From the NCBI GenBank assembly GCA_030549775.1, contig CM060177.1, positions 45,410,244 to 45,474,243 of the forward strand: 64,000 bases of DNA, in the 5' to 3' direction. The position numbers and the translations under genes were made by a program. A model generated the notes under the pieces. It had not been told where the DNA came from, ran no database searches, and saw nothing but the letters and a program-made list of their open reading frames with translations. The stretch comes from Tamarix chinensis. Lineage: Eukaryota > Streptophyta > Magnoliopsida > Caryophyllales > Tamaricaceae. How positions within the stretch are numbered: position 1 is the stretch's first letter; every line of letters starts with the position of its first letter. Shown piece by piece: positions 23,101 through 34,447 of the stretch.

Positions 23101-24675
23101 ATAAAGCTCCGAGAAACAGGGAACAAATGGTAAACCAATAGGATCAAAAGTAACTTAAAATTGGTTGCTTGATGTTAAAGGTACCAAAATTCTGCTGAAA
23201 ATATTAATTACACTAATCCATTGTAGAATTGGGCAAACTTTTTAATGCTTTGGGGTTATAACTTCTCATATACTATGTGGTACAATGCTGTGGTACAACT
23301 TATCATATAACCCTCATTACATAGCATACATGCATGCATCAGTACAGCTTATCAAAGGTAGTAATCGCTGAATGTTGAGGAGGGGCAGATTGATAAAACT
23401 AAAACTTAAGGATTATATAAGGCTACATCCTCGATAATATATCACCACATTGACCGCTCCCAAGAGAAATAGTCTATGCCTGTACCTTTTAATTTTACTA
23501 AAAGCAGCAGGAAAATGCATGCAACATTGAAGTTGTTTCTAAACTATCCAAGCTGTAATTTGATTATTACATGAAGAGACTGGACTGTCAATGCAAAACG
23601 ATAAATAACTAATTAGCCAAAGCAAATCACAAAATTGAGCCCATAACATGTAATACTTTCTCCAACATCATAAGACATGATCCCTAAGAAATGCATCCAA
23701 TGATTCTAGAAATTTAGTTTGCATGACTGTACCATTAATCAACTTCAGAGTATCATCCATGAAAGGGAGGCGTCCAGAATGAGACCAATAATCACTTTAA
23801 ACAGCCAACTCAACCAGTACATAATAATACAGAAAGATCAAACTACAAGTGGGATATAGAAGAAGGGCACAAGTAGAATGCACCCAAAAATACGCCTCCT
23901 CCTCCTCTTAAGAATACAACAATATTCAAAGCAAACATAGACAACTGGAATCTTGGCAACCACAGAATATCAGATAATCAGCTTCACCTCTCTGCAGCTT
24001 AAATAGTAACATTGGACAGAGATAGTCACTTTGTAAATCATCAATCCCCTCCAAGTCAGAGCTAGGTTTGAATAAAGGATATTCAATTCAAAACCTTCAC
24101 TAGTCGAAGAAGAGGAAGTCCGACCATAGGATTTTTCGTTCAGATCTTACTAACTATGTCAAGTTCAATTGACAGAAAACTAGATACAAGTTCCAATAGT
24201 TGATTTAACATTGTCAAAAATAATTCCTTTTCCCAAAAACCCTGATCGGAAATCGTCAACCAATCTTCAGGGTTTTTCGACCCTCTCTCTCTCTCTCTCT
24301 GAAAACTATCTTAAGATTATTTAGCTACGAAAATCAGATATGCTAGCACCGATGAGCACATTGAGAACAGAATCAAACAGAAACAACCTTAATTGAGTAA
24401 CTTACTCGACAACCGATAACTTCAAGAGCTGCGTAAACCCTCAAATGATTAAAAATGGAATGGAGCAGTAACGGGGATAGAAAGAGAACGAGGGAGAATG
24501 AAAAAAAGTAAACTTACTCGGCAAGATCACCTAATTGACGCAAAATACCAACAAGTCCAGCAACAGCAACGCCATCGAGAATACCCTTTGGATCTTCTCT
24601 GTCCACTGCATCCTTGTAAAGCTCCGGTGCTCCTAATTTATACTCGTTCCTCACCTCAAATCTCACTAGCGGCAT
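15442..24675 (-). CDS. SCAR/WAVE-family actin regulator, 9 exons, 1486 aa
   Basis: Plant SCAR/WAVE protein. The family is the WAVE-complex subunit that activates Arp2/3 actin nucleation. I joined nine exons on the minus strand using GT..AG borders and an unbroken frame: 24518-24675, 22853-23016, 21554-21677, 21353-21479, 20976-21043, 17306-20861, 17080-17187, 16078-16185, 15442-15489 (4461 nt with stop). The start [12 protein letters not shown] is the typical SCAR N-terminus. Residues 1-191 form the SCAR homology domain, followed by a basic stretch ([18 protein letters not shown]). The very large exon 6 encodes a low-complexity acidic/serine-rich middle with tandem repeats, the DDIFCRSH...[13 protein letters not shown] motif near 1210-1236, and proline clusters (SPPPSPP near 1146, PEPPPLPPW near 1329). 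Exons 7-9 give the WH2 motif, central helix and acidic tail ending DTWSDT. No frame breaks seen. I recognise the family but not the paralog (SCAR1-4). Confidence 0.95.
16490..16620 (+). repeat. (TTA)n and derived AT-rich microsatellite in SCAR intron 7
   Basis: Nine TTA units (16490-16516) followed by degenerate tta/tca/cta trinucleotides, lying wholly inside intron 7 of the SCAR gene. Confidence 0.85.
18821..19612 (-). repeat. Three 87-90-residue tandem repeats inside SCAR exon 6
   Basis: Coding repeats at about residues 631-894. Each unit starts WYNLH and continues with S(Q)EE.LQLA.TS.A.PDELVS, a DN..LPE/FPE segment, L(Q/E).TQ/THVSS or similar, and V/A.ASS near the end. Units begin at 19612, 19351 and 19090. 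Two shorter, more diverged copies precede them ([19 protein letters not shown] and [13 protein letters not shown]), so the array may once have had five units. All units keep frame, which suggests the expansion is tolerated or useful in the protein. No known domain name is assigned. Confidence 0.85.
20147..20320 (-). repeat. Four 13-15-residue coding repeats in SCAR exon 6
   Basis: Consecutive units of the form [15 protein letters not shown] at about residues 395-452 of the protein. Unit 3 lacks two residues in frame. The DNA copies are very similar (one unit about 45 bp), pointing to recent slippage or unequal exchange. The units are charged and probably unstructured. Confidence 0.85.
21353..24675 (-). 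other. SCAR homology domain region (exons 1-4)
   Basis: Exons 1-4 (158, 164, 124 and 127 nt) end in phase 0 after residue 191. Visible SCAR hallmarks are [38 protein letters not shown], the helical [19 protein letters not shown], and the block [20 protein letters not shown]. In the family this domain binds the other WAVE-complex subunits (ABI and the SRA/NAP pair). Introns 1 (22 to 24.5 kb side, about 1.5 kb) and 2 (about 1.2 kb) are long and AT-rich; introns 3 (74 bp) and 4 (309 bp) are short. Donors read GTAAGT, GTACTG, GTATGC and GTATTT, so donors 2 and 4 are weaker than consensus. Confidence 0.93.
24283..24300 (+). repeat. (CT)9 microsatellite in SCAR intron 1
   Basis: Nine CT units inside the first intron. 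Confidence 0.9.
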
Positions 24676-25000
24676 CTTTCCCTGCTCGAAATCACCGGCC
24701 TTAGCTATTTGACCTACCCACTTGCTGTTTGTTGTAGCGCATTAGTGAGGATCCTATTTGCCCTACCCACGGGCTGATAGTTAAAACGCCTCAGACAAGA
24801 CAAAAAGGATCAACAACGCAGAGAAGGGGCATTAATGAAGGGAACCTTCTGCATATTCTTTCTTTCCTTCCTTCTTGAGTAAATGATGATGGACCGTTTT
24901 TAATTGAAAGCGAAAGATTAGGTGGAGAGAAATGGACAGCTTAACCGCCAAGAAGAAGAACACCACCATTAGAGACACAGACACGGAGAAGATGGTGATA
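24676..25000 (-). promoter_or_regulatory. Probable 5' leader/promoter-proximal region of the SCAR gene
   Basis: Immediately upstream of the SCAR start codon. A 17-bp motif (ctatttgNcctacccac on the plus strand) occurs twice in direct orientation at 24705-24721 and 24754-24770 with one mismatch. A short upstream ORF on the minus strand (MQKVPFINAPSLRC, about 24.84 kb) would lie in the transcript if the start site is farther upstream. No clear TATA box or transcription start could be fixed. Confidence 0.35.
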
Positions 25001-28000
25001 GCCGCTAAGCTACAGTGTTGTAGTTTGAGCTATAGTACAGGGATCATGAGTTCAGTCCAGGTGCAGTCATGACGGAAGGTTGGAAATTGCAATTGGGGGA
25101 CATTTTCATTGCCAACTCCACAAGGTATTCTAAAATCTTTTTTCCCGACAGAATATGGACTACAAAATAGCGAAAAATTGCTTTAATAAAACTTGTGAAA
25201 ATAAAGAAATACAGGTGGGGCTACTACAAGTACTCATGTGCCCTTGTTCTTTTTTTATAAAACTACGAATCACAAGTAGACAATTCACCTTGTTTTAAGG
25301 GTTTGGACAGTCATCTAACAGTAACAAATTGATTGACGCTCGCAATTTTTTTTTTTCCGTCCCCCCTCCTTTTATCTTGTCTCTTATTTGTTCTCCTTTT
25401 CTGCATTTTTATACTCCTAATAATAACAAGTAGATCAGACGGCTTGTGCTACACAATTCAAGGGCAGATTATATACGTTTTTTCAATGTACTTGAGTGCA
25501 CCCATCTGCTATTTTTCTTTTTCTAACTTCGTTTCTTTGCAAAATATGATCTTTATTATTTTTTGATCCGCTTAGATTCGTAAATCATTGATTTATAAAG
25601 AACTGAAAAGATAATATGAAGATACGATGTATTGCATAAATGAACTTGAAGAACCGTATTCTACAATTTAAAAGTAATTTAAAACAAGGTATACAATTCT
25701 GGTAGATATTAATTTGTATTGCGTATAACAAATTAGATGATTTTTAAATTTAAATAAAATAATAAATTTATTTTATATTGTATGATTATTGGTCCGGAAT
25801 TTTCATAAAAGTTTTCAATGAAGACATGTTCAATTGCGCAAATTTTATTGAAGTTTTCATCATATATATTTATGTTCGATTTGATAGATAGATTAATTAT
25901 CTACAAATTAATATTCATTTTATCTAATGTGGATCATTACTTTCTAGAAAATGTTGAAATTATCTATTTTTTTTGTTAAGAGTAGGTATAAATATTACCA
26001 AATAAAGACAATAGTATTTATGTGTAATTCTATTTAAGTCACTTATTGAAAGAAATTAGAAAGTTGGTAATTTCTAAATATATAAAGTATTATACATTAG
26101 AGAGACAGGAAAATGAAATTAAAGTATGGAAAAATATTTCACAAATAAAACATGTTAGATCAATAGATTTTTTTGTGCATTAGTAAGGGAAAAAAATAGA
26201 ATTAGCTATGTAAATTAAATATAATTTCTTTCCAATGTCCACTGTTTATGAAATTATATAATCGCCTTAGTGATTACCTAGGTTGCCACACCTCTAAGAT
26301 ATTATTATGAGAAATAACTAAATTTAGCATATAGACGAAGCAGTAAATAACAGATCCTAAGGGAAGATTAGGAGTATAATTAGGTATATATTTTAAGAGG
26401 CATCTAACCACTATCTTATCATTTGTAACATTTGATATTATATGGTTTTTGGGATCTTGCTTACATATTCATATAGGGTTGCTACTCAAAGTCAATTAGA
26501 ATGGTCCACTAGATTTATCAACTAATCAATGTCCTATTTTATATCCACCATAGGTTATTCTCTTTAACACTCACATCATATAAATATGGAAGTGGTCTTC
26601 TAGATTTATAAGCTAGCCATCATAGGAGTGGTCCATTAGGGATATAAGCTAGTTATCGAATATTTTATATCTAGAATGGGTTATTCTCTATAACACTATC
26701 CCTCAAGGTTTATAAGTTAGTCATTCTTCCATTTTATATATAATATATAATATGTATTATTCTCTTTAACAATCTCCCTCCTTTTTATGTCACTCTCCCT
26801 CATATGGGAGATCCTAGTCTATACTTTGTAATGGAGATGCCACACTTTCTTACTAGCATGAAACCAACTTTTTTATTAGGCAACATCACATGTAGTATTT
26901 CAACCAAAAATTAATTGGCAATAGGTGGAGAATTTACTTAACTTATAAGTTAGTCATTATTCTTTTTCATATCAGGTGTAAAAGGTACTTACATATGTAA
27001 GTTATTATCTTTAACAATGGTTATTAGTATTTGGATTATAACTTTTATATACATTTTTTAAACTATTCTAATAGCGAATGTATTGTTATAAAGGTCTACT
27101 TCTAGAGTAAAAATATGAATGATGAGTGTATTAACTACTAGGTATTACAATTTATAAATGATAAAGGCCACATTATTAAACCAACCTGTCTAACAAGAGA
27201 ATAAGCAAAATAGTTAAATTACATCGTATGAAGAGGCTCTCAAATTTATTTATTTATTTAAAAAAAAGATCAAGATTTACTCAAAATTATATATATGTGT
27301 GTGTGTGTTATATATTAATCTATTATATACTATTGATTGATTAAGCCACTAGTGAATTAGTGATAATATCTATTCCGCAGTTGGTTTTTGAAATTATATT
27401 AAATACTTCCTTTGAATCCCATCAAAGAGCTTGGGCAAAACTGGCTGCATTTTAAAAAACATCAATTATTACAAACAAAAAAATTAATCGATGATGCAAT
27501 AAATGCTTCCTCTCTGCCTATCCGTTCATTGGTCCAAACAGTATCATGCACTATTAATCTATTCTAAGGCCTGCCCACGCTGATGCAACTGGTTAATCGT
27601 TTACCCATAAAGTAATGCATCAATATAATATTGAAACTGGCAGACAGACGTTAACATCACATGCAGGGTCGAGGATCAGATTTCAGTTCGGCTCCTTAAG
27701 ATTAAAAAACAAAAAAATGGCTACCTACTAAATTCTTTTATGATATTTTAATTTTAATTTTAGTTGTCGTCTTACCCTGAAGATGCATTAAGAAGCTACG
27801 TATTAGGCTTGGTTTGATAATAAAAAATTGGTCTCTAATGGTAGTTTTTCAATTATAATTTCTAATGTTTTATATGTTTTTTGATAGATTTACATGTCTA
27901 ATATAAACCATCATCTAATCATAATAGTTGAACGTTAATGCCAACAATTTTATTAAACTAAGCCAAATATTGATATTATTATCTCCCTTTTAAGCAAAAG

Positions 28001-29985
28001 AATTAAATTTTTAATATTTTTTCTAATTTATTATGTTAACATATCTCATTCATACATGAAAATTTAAAAAATATGACCCAAAAATAGCATTCATATTTTG
28101 GCAGCCTTTGAACATGAATACTTGGCAGTTGATTTGTTGATGGAAATAATCAAATATAAGGATTCGCCCGTCTTTAGACTATAACATAGTTTTGCATCAC
28201 AAAATTTATGAGAGTTCAATAAAAATAAATAAATAATTAAATAAGATGACTAAAGTATAATGAGAGACTTCCACTTTTAAAATTTGAAAGTCTATGGACT
28301 TCAAATATTTTTTTATGGTTGAAAGACCTTGTTTATTGATCTCTAGCGTTTTTTCATCCACACTATTTTATGCATAAAGTACAAAAAAAAATGTATTTTA
28401 ATATATTTTAAATGATACAATCATTAGTAGCTTCTTTAACTCTTTTTTACCATCTCAAATGCAAATAATACATAGAAAATATGAAACAAATAACATATAA
28501 CATTCTTTTTATTTTCTAATTATTTGGTGTTGTAGCAAGAAGGAGATGTCATGACATAAAAGTAATTAAGTTAATGCATATGTTTCTTACACACAATTTA
28601 TTCCCTATGTAGCTAATGCATAGTGTTGTTGTTTTTATTCAAGTTATAATTAAATAATTTTTCTAATTTTTAGATATTGATATATTTGCTATGATATTTA
28701 ACTTGAGTGCTTTATAAACCACAATAAAATATATTTGTTTGATAAATTATTTAAATTTATTATACAACTTATCTAGCTCAGGGAAAATCAAAAGATGAAT
28801 AAAATATGAAACCCTTATGATATGTATAAATAAAATTGTCATAATATAAAAAAATTAATAATTTATTTTAATGATAATATTATTAATATATTATTTGTTT
28901 TGGGGATAGAATATAAGTTTAGCTTAATACTAGATGCAATAGATGATAAATATAAAGTGTAATTATTTAAGTTAATGAAATACGCAAATTAAGTTATAAT
29001 ACTTTGAAGTTGTGGCACTCCTTTCCTTCAACAATATATATATATAATTTTAAATGTAATGGGGTATATCTTTATAATACTTTACATATAAAATAGTGTA
29101 TATGATTGAAAATTTTGTTTGAAAAGTCCATGATCTTCTTAAACAATTCAAAAATAAATGTTGATGTTCTCTCACCTTCAAAACTTTAAAAGCTAAGGTT
29201 CTCAAAATATACATTAGCCAATAAATGATAAAACTCACCAAAATCACTTGTGGGTCATACAAAGATAAATTACTTATTTGTTTTCAAAATTTTAAGAAAT
29301 AAAGCATTTTCCCTTCTAAGTTATACCACCCTTAAGCAACCGAAAAAGTATAAAGATACAAATAACACTACTTTTATTAATTTGTTTGATTTAAACAACA
29401 AAATAAATGGTATATTAAAAAATTATTTTGTCTTCTTCTAAAATTTATCATGCTAGTTTTGGGCATATGATAATATCACATTATCATTAAAAACTCATAA
29501 AGAATGAATAAATAGAAGAAAAAAAGGTTAAGAGAAGATAACATCTTCTTAAGAACACATTGCACATGATCTCTCTATTGCATGTTGGTGTGGTTGTACT
29601 CAGCATGCAATTTACTTATTTTTTCTTTACAAATGTATTATCGGTGAATATGAGTGTGATTTTAAGTTGGGGATCGAGAGAGATTTACTTATATTTTCTA
29701 ATCACAAAAACAAAACAAAATACTAATTCAACGATCATTCCTACAAGAAATCATGGTTCATAGCTAGGTTTGATATTGTAGTCTAATGGAGGTTTTCAAT
29801 AATATTCTTTGCACCTAATCACTAAAAGTAATAATACCTAAATAGTGTTTGAATATCTACCAATTACCTATTGCAACAATGTCTATAAAATTATCTCCAA
29901 GCTTCTAATTAATATACCAAAGGCTCTAATGCACCATCTAGTTGATCCCTCACAAAATGCATTCATTAAAGGGAGTTAGAACAGA
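24985..29985. other. AT-rich intergenic region upstream of SCAR
   Basis: No gene found. It has a weak tRNA-like stretch near 24990-25075, a diverged tandem repeat at about 26490-26790, and a GT/AT stretch near 27285-27315. Open frames here are short, AT-driven and without recognisable domains. Confidence 0.5.
26490..26790 (+). repeat. Diverged tandem repeat, about three units
   Basis: Each unit carries a ggtccact/attag phrase, then attttatat(c/a), then a tattctctttaaca ending. Unit length is about 100 bp with considerable divergence. Probably a relic of a transposable-element end. Confidence 0.45.
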
Positions 29986-30540
29986 CACTACCCCGGAAAA
30001 GGAATTTTAATAACAGTTATTTTATAGTTCTAATAACGATTTTGAACCATTACTGAACCACTCGTTATTAAATCTTTAATAACTGTTCATAATCATCATA
30101 AAAAATATACAAAAACCAGTGAATATGTGCGTAAACTTCATATTTAATAACAATTTTCAAGTAAAAATTATTTTTAAAAAAAAGGTTTTAATAACGATTT
30201 TCAAGTAAAACCGTTGTTAAAAACAAGGTTTCAATAACGATTACAAAGTCAAAACCGTTGTAGAAAATGAGGTTTTAATAACGATTATTACAAAAACCTT
30301 TGTTAAAGTATGATCGAATTAGGGTTTTAGTCATTGATTATGCATTTATTAAACCCTAATACATATTAGATGAACATAAATTTGAGATTAAATGCATAGT
30401 TTTAATAATAGTTCTTAATGAAAACCATTGTTAAAACTCTATCATCCAATTAGGGTTTCGGTAATGGATTATGCATTTATTAAGCCCTAATACGTATTAA
30501 ATAAGCATAAATTTGAGATTAAATACGGGGTTTTTTTAAT
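29986..30540 (+). mobile_element. CACTA-like (En/Spm) transposon end
   Basis: Begins CACTACCCCGGAAAAGG, a typical plant CACTA terminus, followed by at least eight sub-terminal copies of a (g)ttttaataacgatt-type motif in both orientations. Sub-terminal repeats of this kind are a CACTA hallmark. The matching end (…CCGGGGTAGTG) was not found, so the element is truncated or nested beyond recognition. Confidence 0.65.
30315..30526 (+). repeat. Direct repeat pair within the CACTA-like region
   Basis: Two copies of about 80 bp (30315-30396 and 30445-30526) sharing attatgcatttatta, ccctaata and catAAATTTGAGATTAAAT, with about 130 bp period. Confidence 0.7.
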
Positions 30541-31689
30541 GTATTTTGCTATTTTTTTCCTACCCACACACACAGTTGTATGTTCAAATAATTACAAAAT
30601 CTGTAATGTAAAACAACATCAATTCATAGCAAATCTACAATCACAACATAATTTCAATCAATCTCTAATTGGTATGCATGTCTTAATACACTGGACATAA
30701 TTAGGAATCAAAATTAGTAGGCATACCACAACTTGGCAGCTCTACACCTCAAAGTAAAAAGTTCATAGATCTAGCCTAGAAGACCGAAAGACGTAGACGA
30801 AATACAAACCTGAACATACATGTAGAATATAGATCTTTACCTAATACCAAATGAATGAGTGCACGTGCTTGGCCTATTGGTCTCTAACTTCATCAATTTC
30901 ATCAACATTGTATTGTTGATCTCATGCATAGTTATCGGTGAAAAACTACAGTGCGTAAGTTTCGATTAATATACAGTTAGCACTTAGGTTAAGTACTAAA
31001 TATATATGTCATGATTCATTAATAGAAAAATATGGAAAATCAAACATACATGGCTTGAATCTATGTTGACCGATCTGTTTTGGACCATCGGATCCATTGC
31101 TCTACATATATAGTATCCACAATCATCGTCGTTTTGTTGTTGTGGACACTGTCAAATGAATTCAATTGGCTCTCTAACTATTAGATATTAATTTGAATTA
31201 AAATAAAATATAAAATAGTTATCTTCCTACTTATCATGACAGGCTCATATTAAAGATTCTTTGGTTCTAGGACACCATTCCCACCTCTCCTTTGATATGC
31301 CTTTCTTAGGTAAACTAGGGATTATATAAGGGGATCCTTTGTCCCATTATATATATTTATCTTAGATATGGAATATCTTCACAAACATTTTGACACACAA
31401 TGGTAGGAACAAAACTTCAAGGACCATCTAGAATGCAAATAGGATAAGATCATTTATCTTAGCTTTACATATGAACTCTTAGGATTATGTAAGACTCACC
31501 TCCCGTCTATATATTTTATCACAAAATAATTAGTGATCCACATAAAGGACTGCAATCCAACCCCTTTAAAAGTTTTGCTTACTTTAGAGGAGTGACTGAT
31601 GTGCTAAAGCTAACACTATGATATAGGGAAGGTTAGTTCCCTTTCAAATATATAGGTGTTCCCTTAACCCCACTTCATTATCAATGGCT
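30541..31689. other. AT-rich sequence after the CACTA-like end
   Basis: Possibly interior of the CACTA-like element, but no transposase motif could be read. No gene recognised. Confidence 0.35.
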
Positions 31690-32640
31690 CAATACTAGGA
31701 ATTGGTTAACAAAATTACCAATAGATTGAAGACATTGGCAATTAAACTAATTACTTTTTTTAGAAGCCTACAACTTCTACAATCTATTATTTTTTGTGTT
31801 AAAAATAATTAAATGAGCATATTTGTGCTCCCTAAATATGCCATTTATCAAGTAATATAGATAAGCAAGAGATTCTTATGGAAAAATTTGGACAAGTGCT
31901 ACCATGGAAGTTTTGTTGTCTAGTCTACAATATGCCTACTAGAAAGAGAGGATGGACTTAGAATGAAACAACTTGAAGTATGGAAAAGATCTTACATAGC
32001 TAAGTATGTATGGGAACTTGTGGAGAATAAAGAGAGCCTTTGGGTTAAATGGATTCATGGTGGATACATGAAGGGAGTAGATGTATTATTTTTTAAAGTT
32101 GACTTCATCAAGCATATTCTTAAGTGTACGATACTCTCCAACAAATCTACCATCATTACATTAAGTCACTAAAGATACAAGTCAGTGAAGTATATCACAA
32201 GTCACAAAATAGAGATGCAAAAGTTTCATGGTTTAACCTAGTTTGGAAGCACAGGCACGAGAAGAACATAAATGTATCACTTGGATGTCATTCCATATGG
32301 CCCTTATTGTAACGAATAAACTCCTTCAATGGGGACATTCTTAAAGATGAAGCAGACTCACATGAAGATGGAACCTACTTTTTTGTCAATTACATTATCG
32401 CATAATGGATTTAGCAATATATCCCTATATGGCTTCAATTATGGCCATTTTTTACACTAGGATAATTTCCTATAGTGGGTTATTGACAAATATTAGTGGA
32501 AAAAGATGGGTATTATTTGGCGAGCAGTGTTTAATGCCATAATCTACCTTGTATGGTTGTAGCAAAGCTTACTCATTTTTCAGTAGACACAAAGACATCC
32601 ATGAGCAATCCTTAAGAAGATTGTTGCTAAATTATTATTT
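31690..32640 (+). pseudogene. LINE (L1-type) reverse transcriptase C-terminus, decayed
   Basis: Several frames together read like the C-terminal part of plant L1 ORF2: LVDKITNRLKTLAIKLITFF..LQLLQSIIF, then LEVWKRSYIAKYVWELVENK and ESLWVKWIHGGYMKG, then VSWFNLVWKH, and finally RAVFNAIIYLVWL near 32525-32570. These match the order after the RT core (zf-RVT region, then the IYHIW-type motif). There are stops and frameshifts, and the EN and catalytic RT parts are missing. Confidence 0.75.
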
Positions 32641-32959
32641 ATTATTTTTATTGATTCAAGCACTCTAGAAGTACAAAGGTATATACCAAGCATTGATAGA
32701 TGGACGCAACATAACTAGGGGTGATGTCTCTCTATGTGGCTATAGCATAATGGAATTTTTGTAGTTGCATTTCATGTAATTTTGGTAATAAAACTATTAA
32801 TTACCAATAAAAATTACTAATTAGGACTCCACACTCAACAAAACATAAATAGCAAAGAGAATAATATTATTTGGGGCGGTAAAAGAGAAACAACAAAAAA
32901 AAAACATAACAAGAAAGTATCAAGTGTGGATGAAATGTCTAGTTGTATTTCCCACATTT

Positions 32960-33409
32960 GACCTAAATGTAGATGAAAACAAGTATCAAGTGTCTATGAA
33001 ATCAAATATGATGAAGATGTTAGGACTTTGATTTCCATCACTAGGTTGGGTTAAAATAAAATAATAACTTCTAATTTAACTATATTATCATAAGAAAGAG
33101 ATCAACCAAGGTATAAGACACCAAAGGGTCTATACAATTTATAATACTTTCCTAAATTAATTAACACAACACATTGCCAATATTAAATCATATTAGATTA
33201 TAATAATATAGCCACAACCAATGGTTCTTATATTTAATTATATTCAATGTATAAAGCTAATGTTGAAACGTCAATCTAAGTGTCCAACTAATACCTCTAG
33301 CATGACTAGTTATGTTCCCTATATTTTATCACATATATCTAAAGGGTTTTACTACTCAATTTAACAACACAAAACATTTAGGTGAATTATTATGCAACTT
33401 ATTTGTAAT
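32960..33409 (+). repeat. Left part of a repeat copy split by the copia element
   Basis: This segment matches 46900-47315 in the same orientation (ccatcacta...aagaaagaga...agcatgactagtt...aggtgaa(t/a)tattatgcaac). Its continuation lies on the other side of the copia insertion at 45941, matching from 47315 onward. It is therefore target DNA interrupted by the copia element. Confidence 0.6.
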
Positions 33410-33918
33410 TGTTGTGGAAGAATGTGGACTGTATAGATCCAAACCAAAATTAAAATTAACAAGATGATGAATAGTTGATGGATCAATCACAAAACAGAAC
33501 AATTGAGGGAAAATAGAAATATTTATTCATGCTCTTATATAATTACAAAATGATTACACTAATCAACTACTCAATTACACAAATCTATAATTCTCTAACA
33601 ATGGAGAATTCTATGGAGAAGAAGAAGAAGTTGGGTCATATAACTTGATAGCTAGGATTTTCTTATATCTATTTTATACTAGAAAATGCATTTTGAAAAG
33701 TAAAGAAAAACATGACTCCCTTCGTGTTTATTTTTTTTTCTCTTGATTTTTTCCTCCAAAACTCACATAAATACATTCTATGAATAAACATGACCCATGT
33801 TAATAAACATGCCCCTAGTGTTATTGTATAATTCACAATTGTACATTAAACTTATCTGACACTTGCACACATTAACATAATGTTATATTGTGTATCAAAT
33901 ACCCAATTAAAGCTCACA
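33410..33918 (-). repeat. Copia 3' LTR
   Basis: Starts TGTTGTGGAAG and ends AAGCTCACA; matches about 45411-45940 (ggatccaaaccaaaat..., atggagaagaagaagaag..., tatgaataaacacga-type blocks). The minus strand just beyond it has the purine tract GTGGAGAG. Confidence 0.75.
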
Positions 33919-34019
33919 ACTCTCCACATTGAAGTAGTGTTTTTAAAGCATGACATGTAAAAACTATATAAAAAACCCTAGCCCAACAAAGTACCTTATG
34001 GCCTATGAACACCAATCAA

Positions 34020-34384
34020 GTCTAAGAAATATTTGAACTTTCCCATGATCAATGACTTAGTTAGCATATCGGCTAGATTATATAAAGTACTCCCTTTCTC
34101 CAACATAACTTTCCAACAGCAATAGTACCTCAAATAAAGTGACACTTGATGTCATTGTGCTCCATTCAATTATGAAAAGAATTATGATTCTTTGCTAAAT
34201 GGATAGCACTCTATTTATCACCTCGAATGGTTAGATCACCATGAGCAAACTAAGCTCACGTACTAAACCACTAAGTCATATAGCTTCTTGAAAAGCCTAT
34301 AACCTAGCCATATACTCTACCTCAGTAGTGGACAAGGTCATCACCTTATACAAGGGATACCTCTAGCTAATAGCAAAAATACTA

Positions 34385-34447
<63 letters not shown>

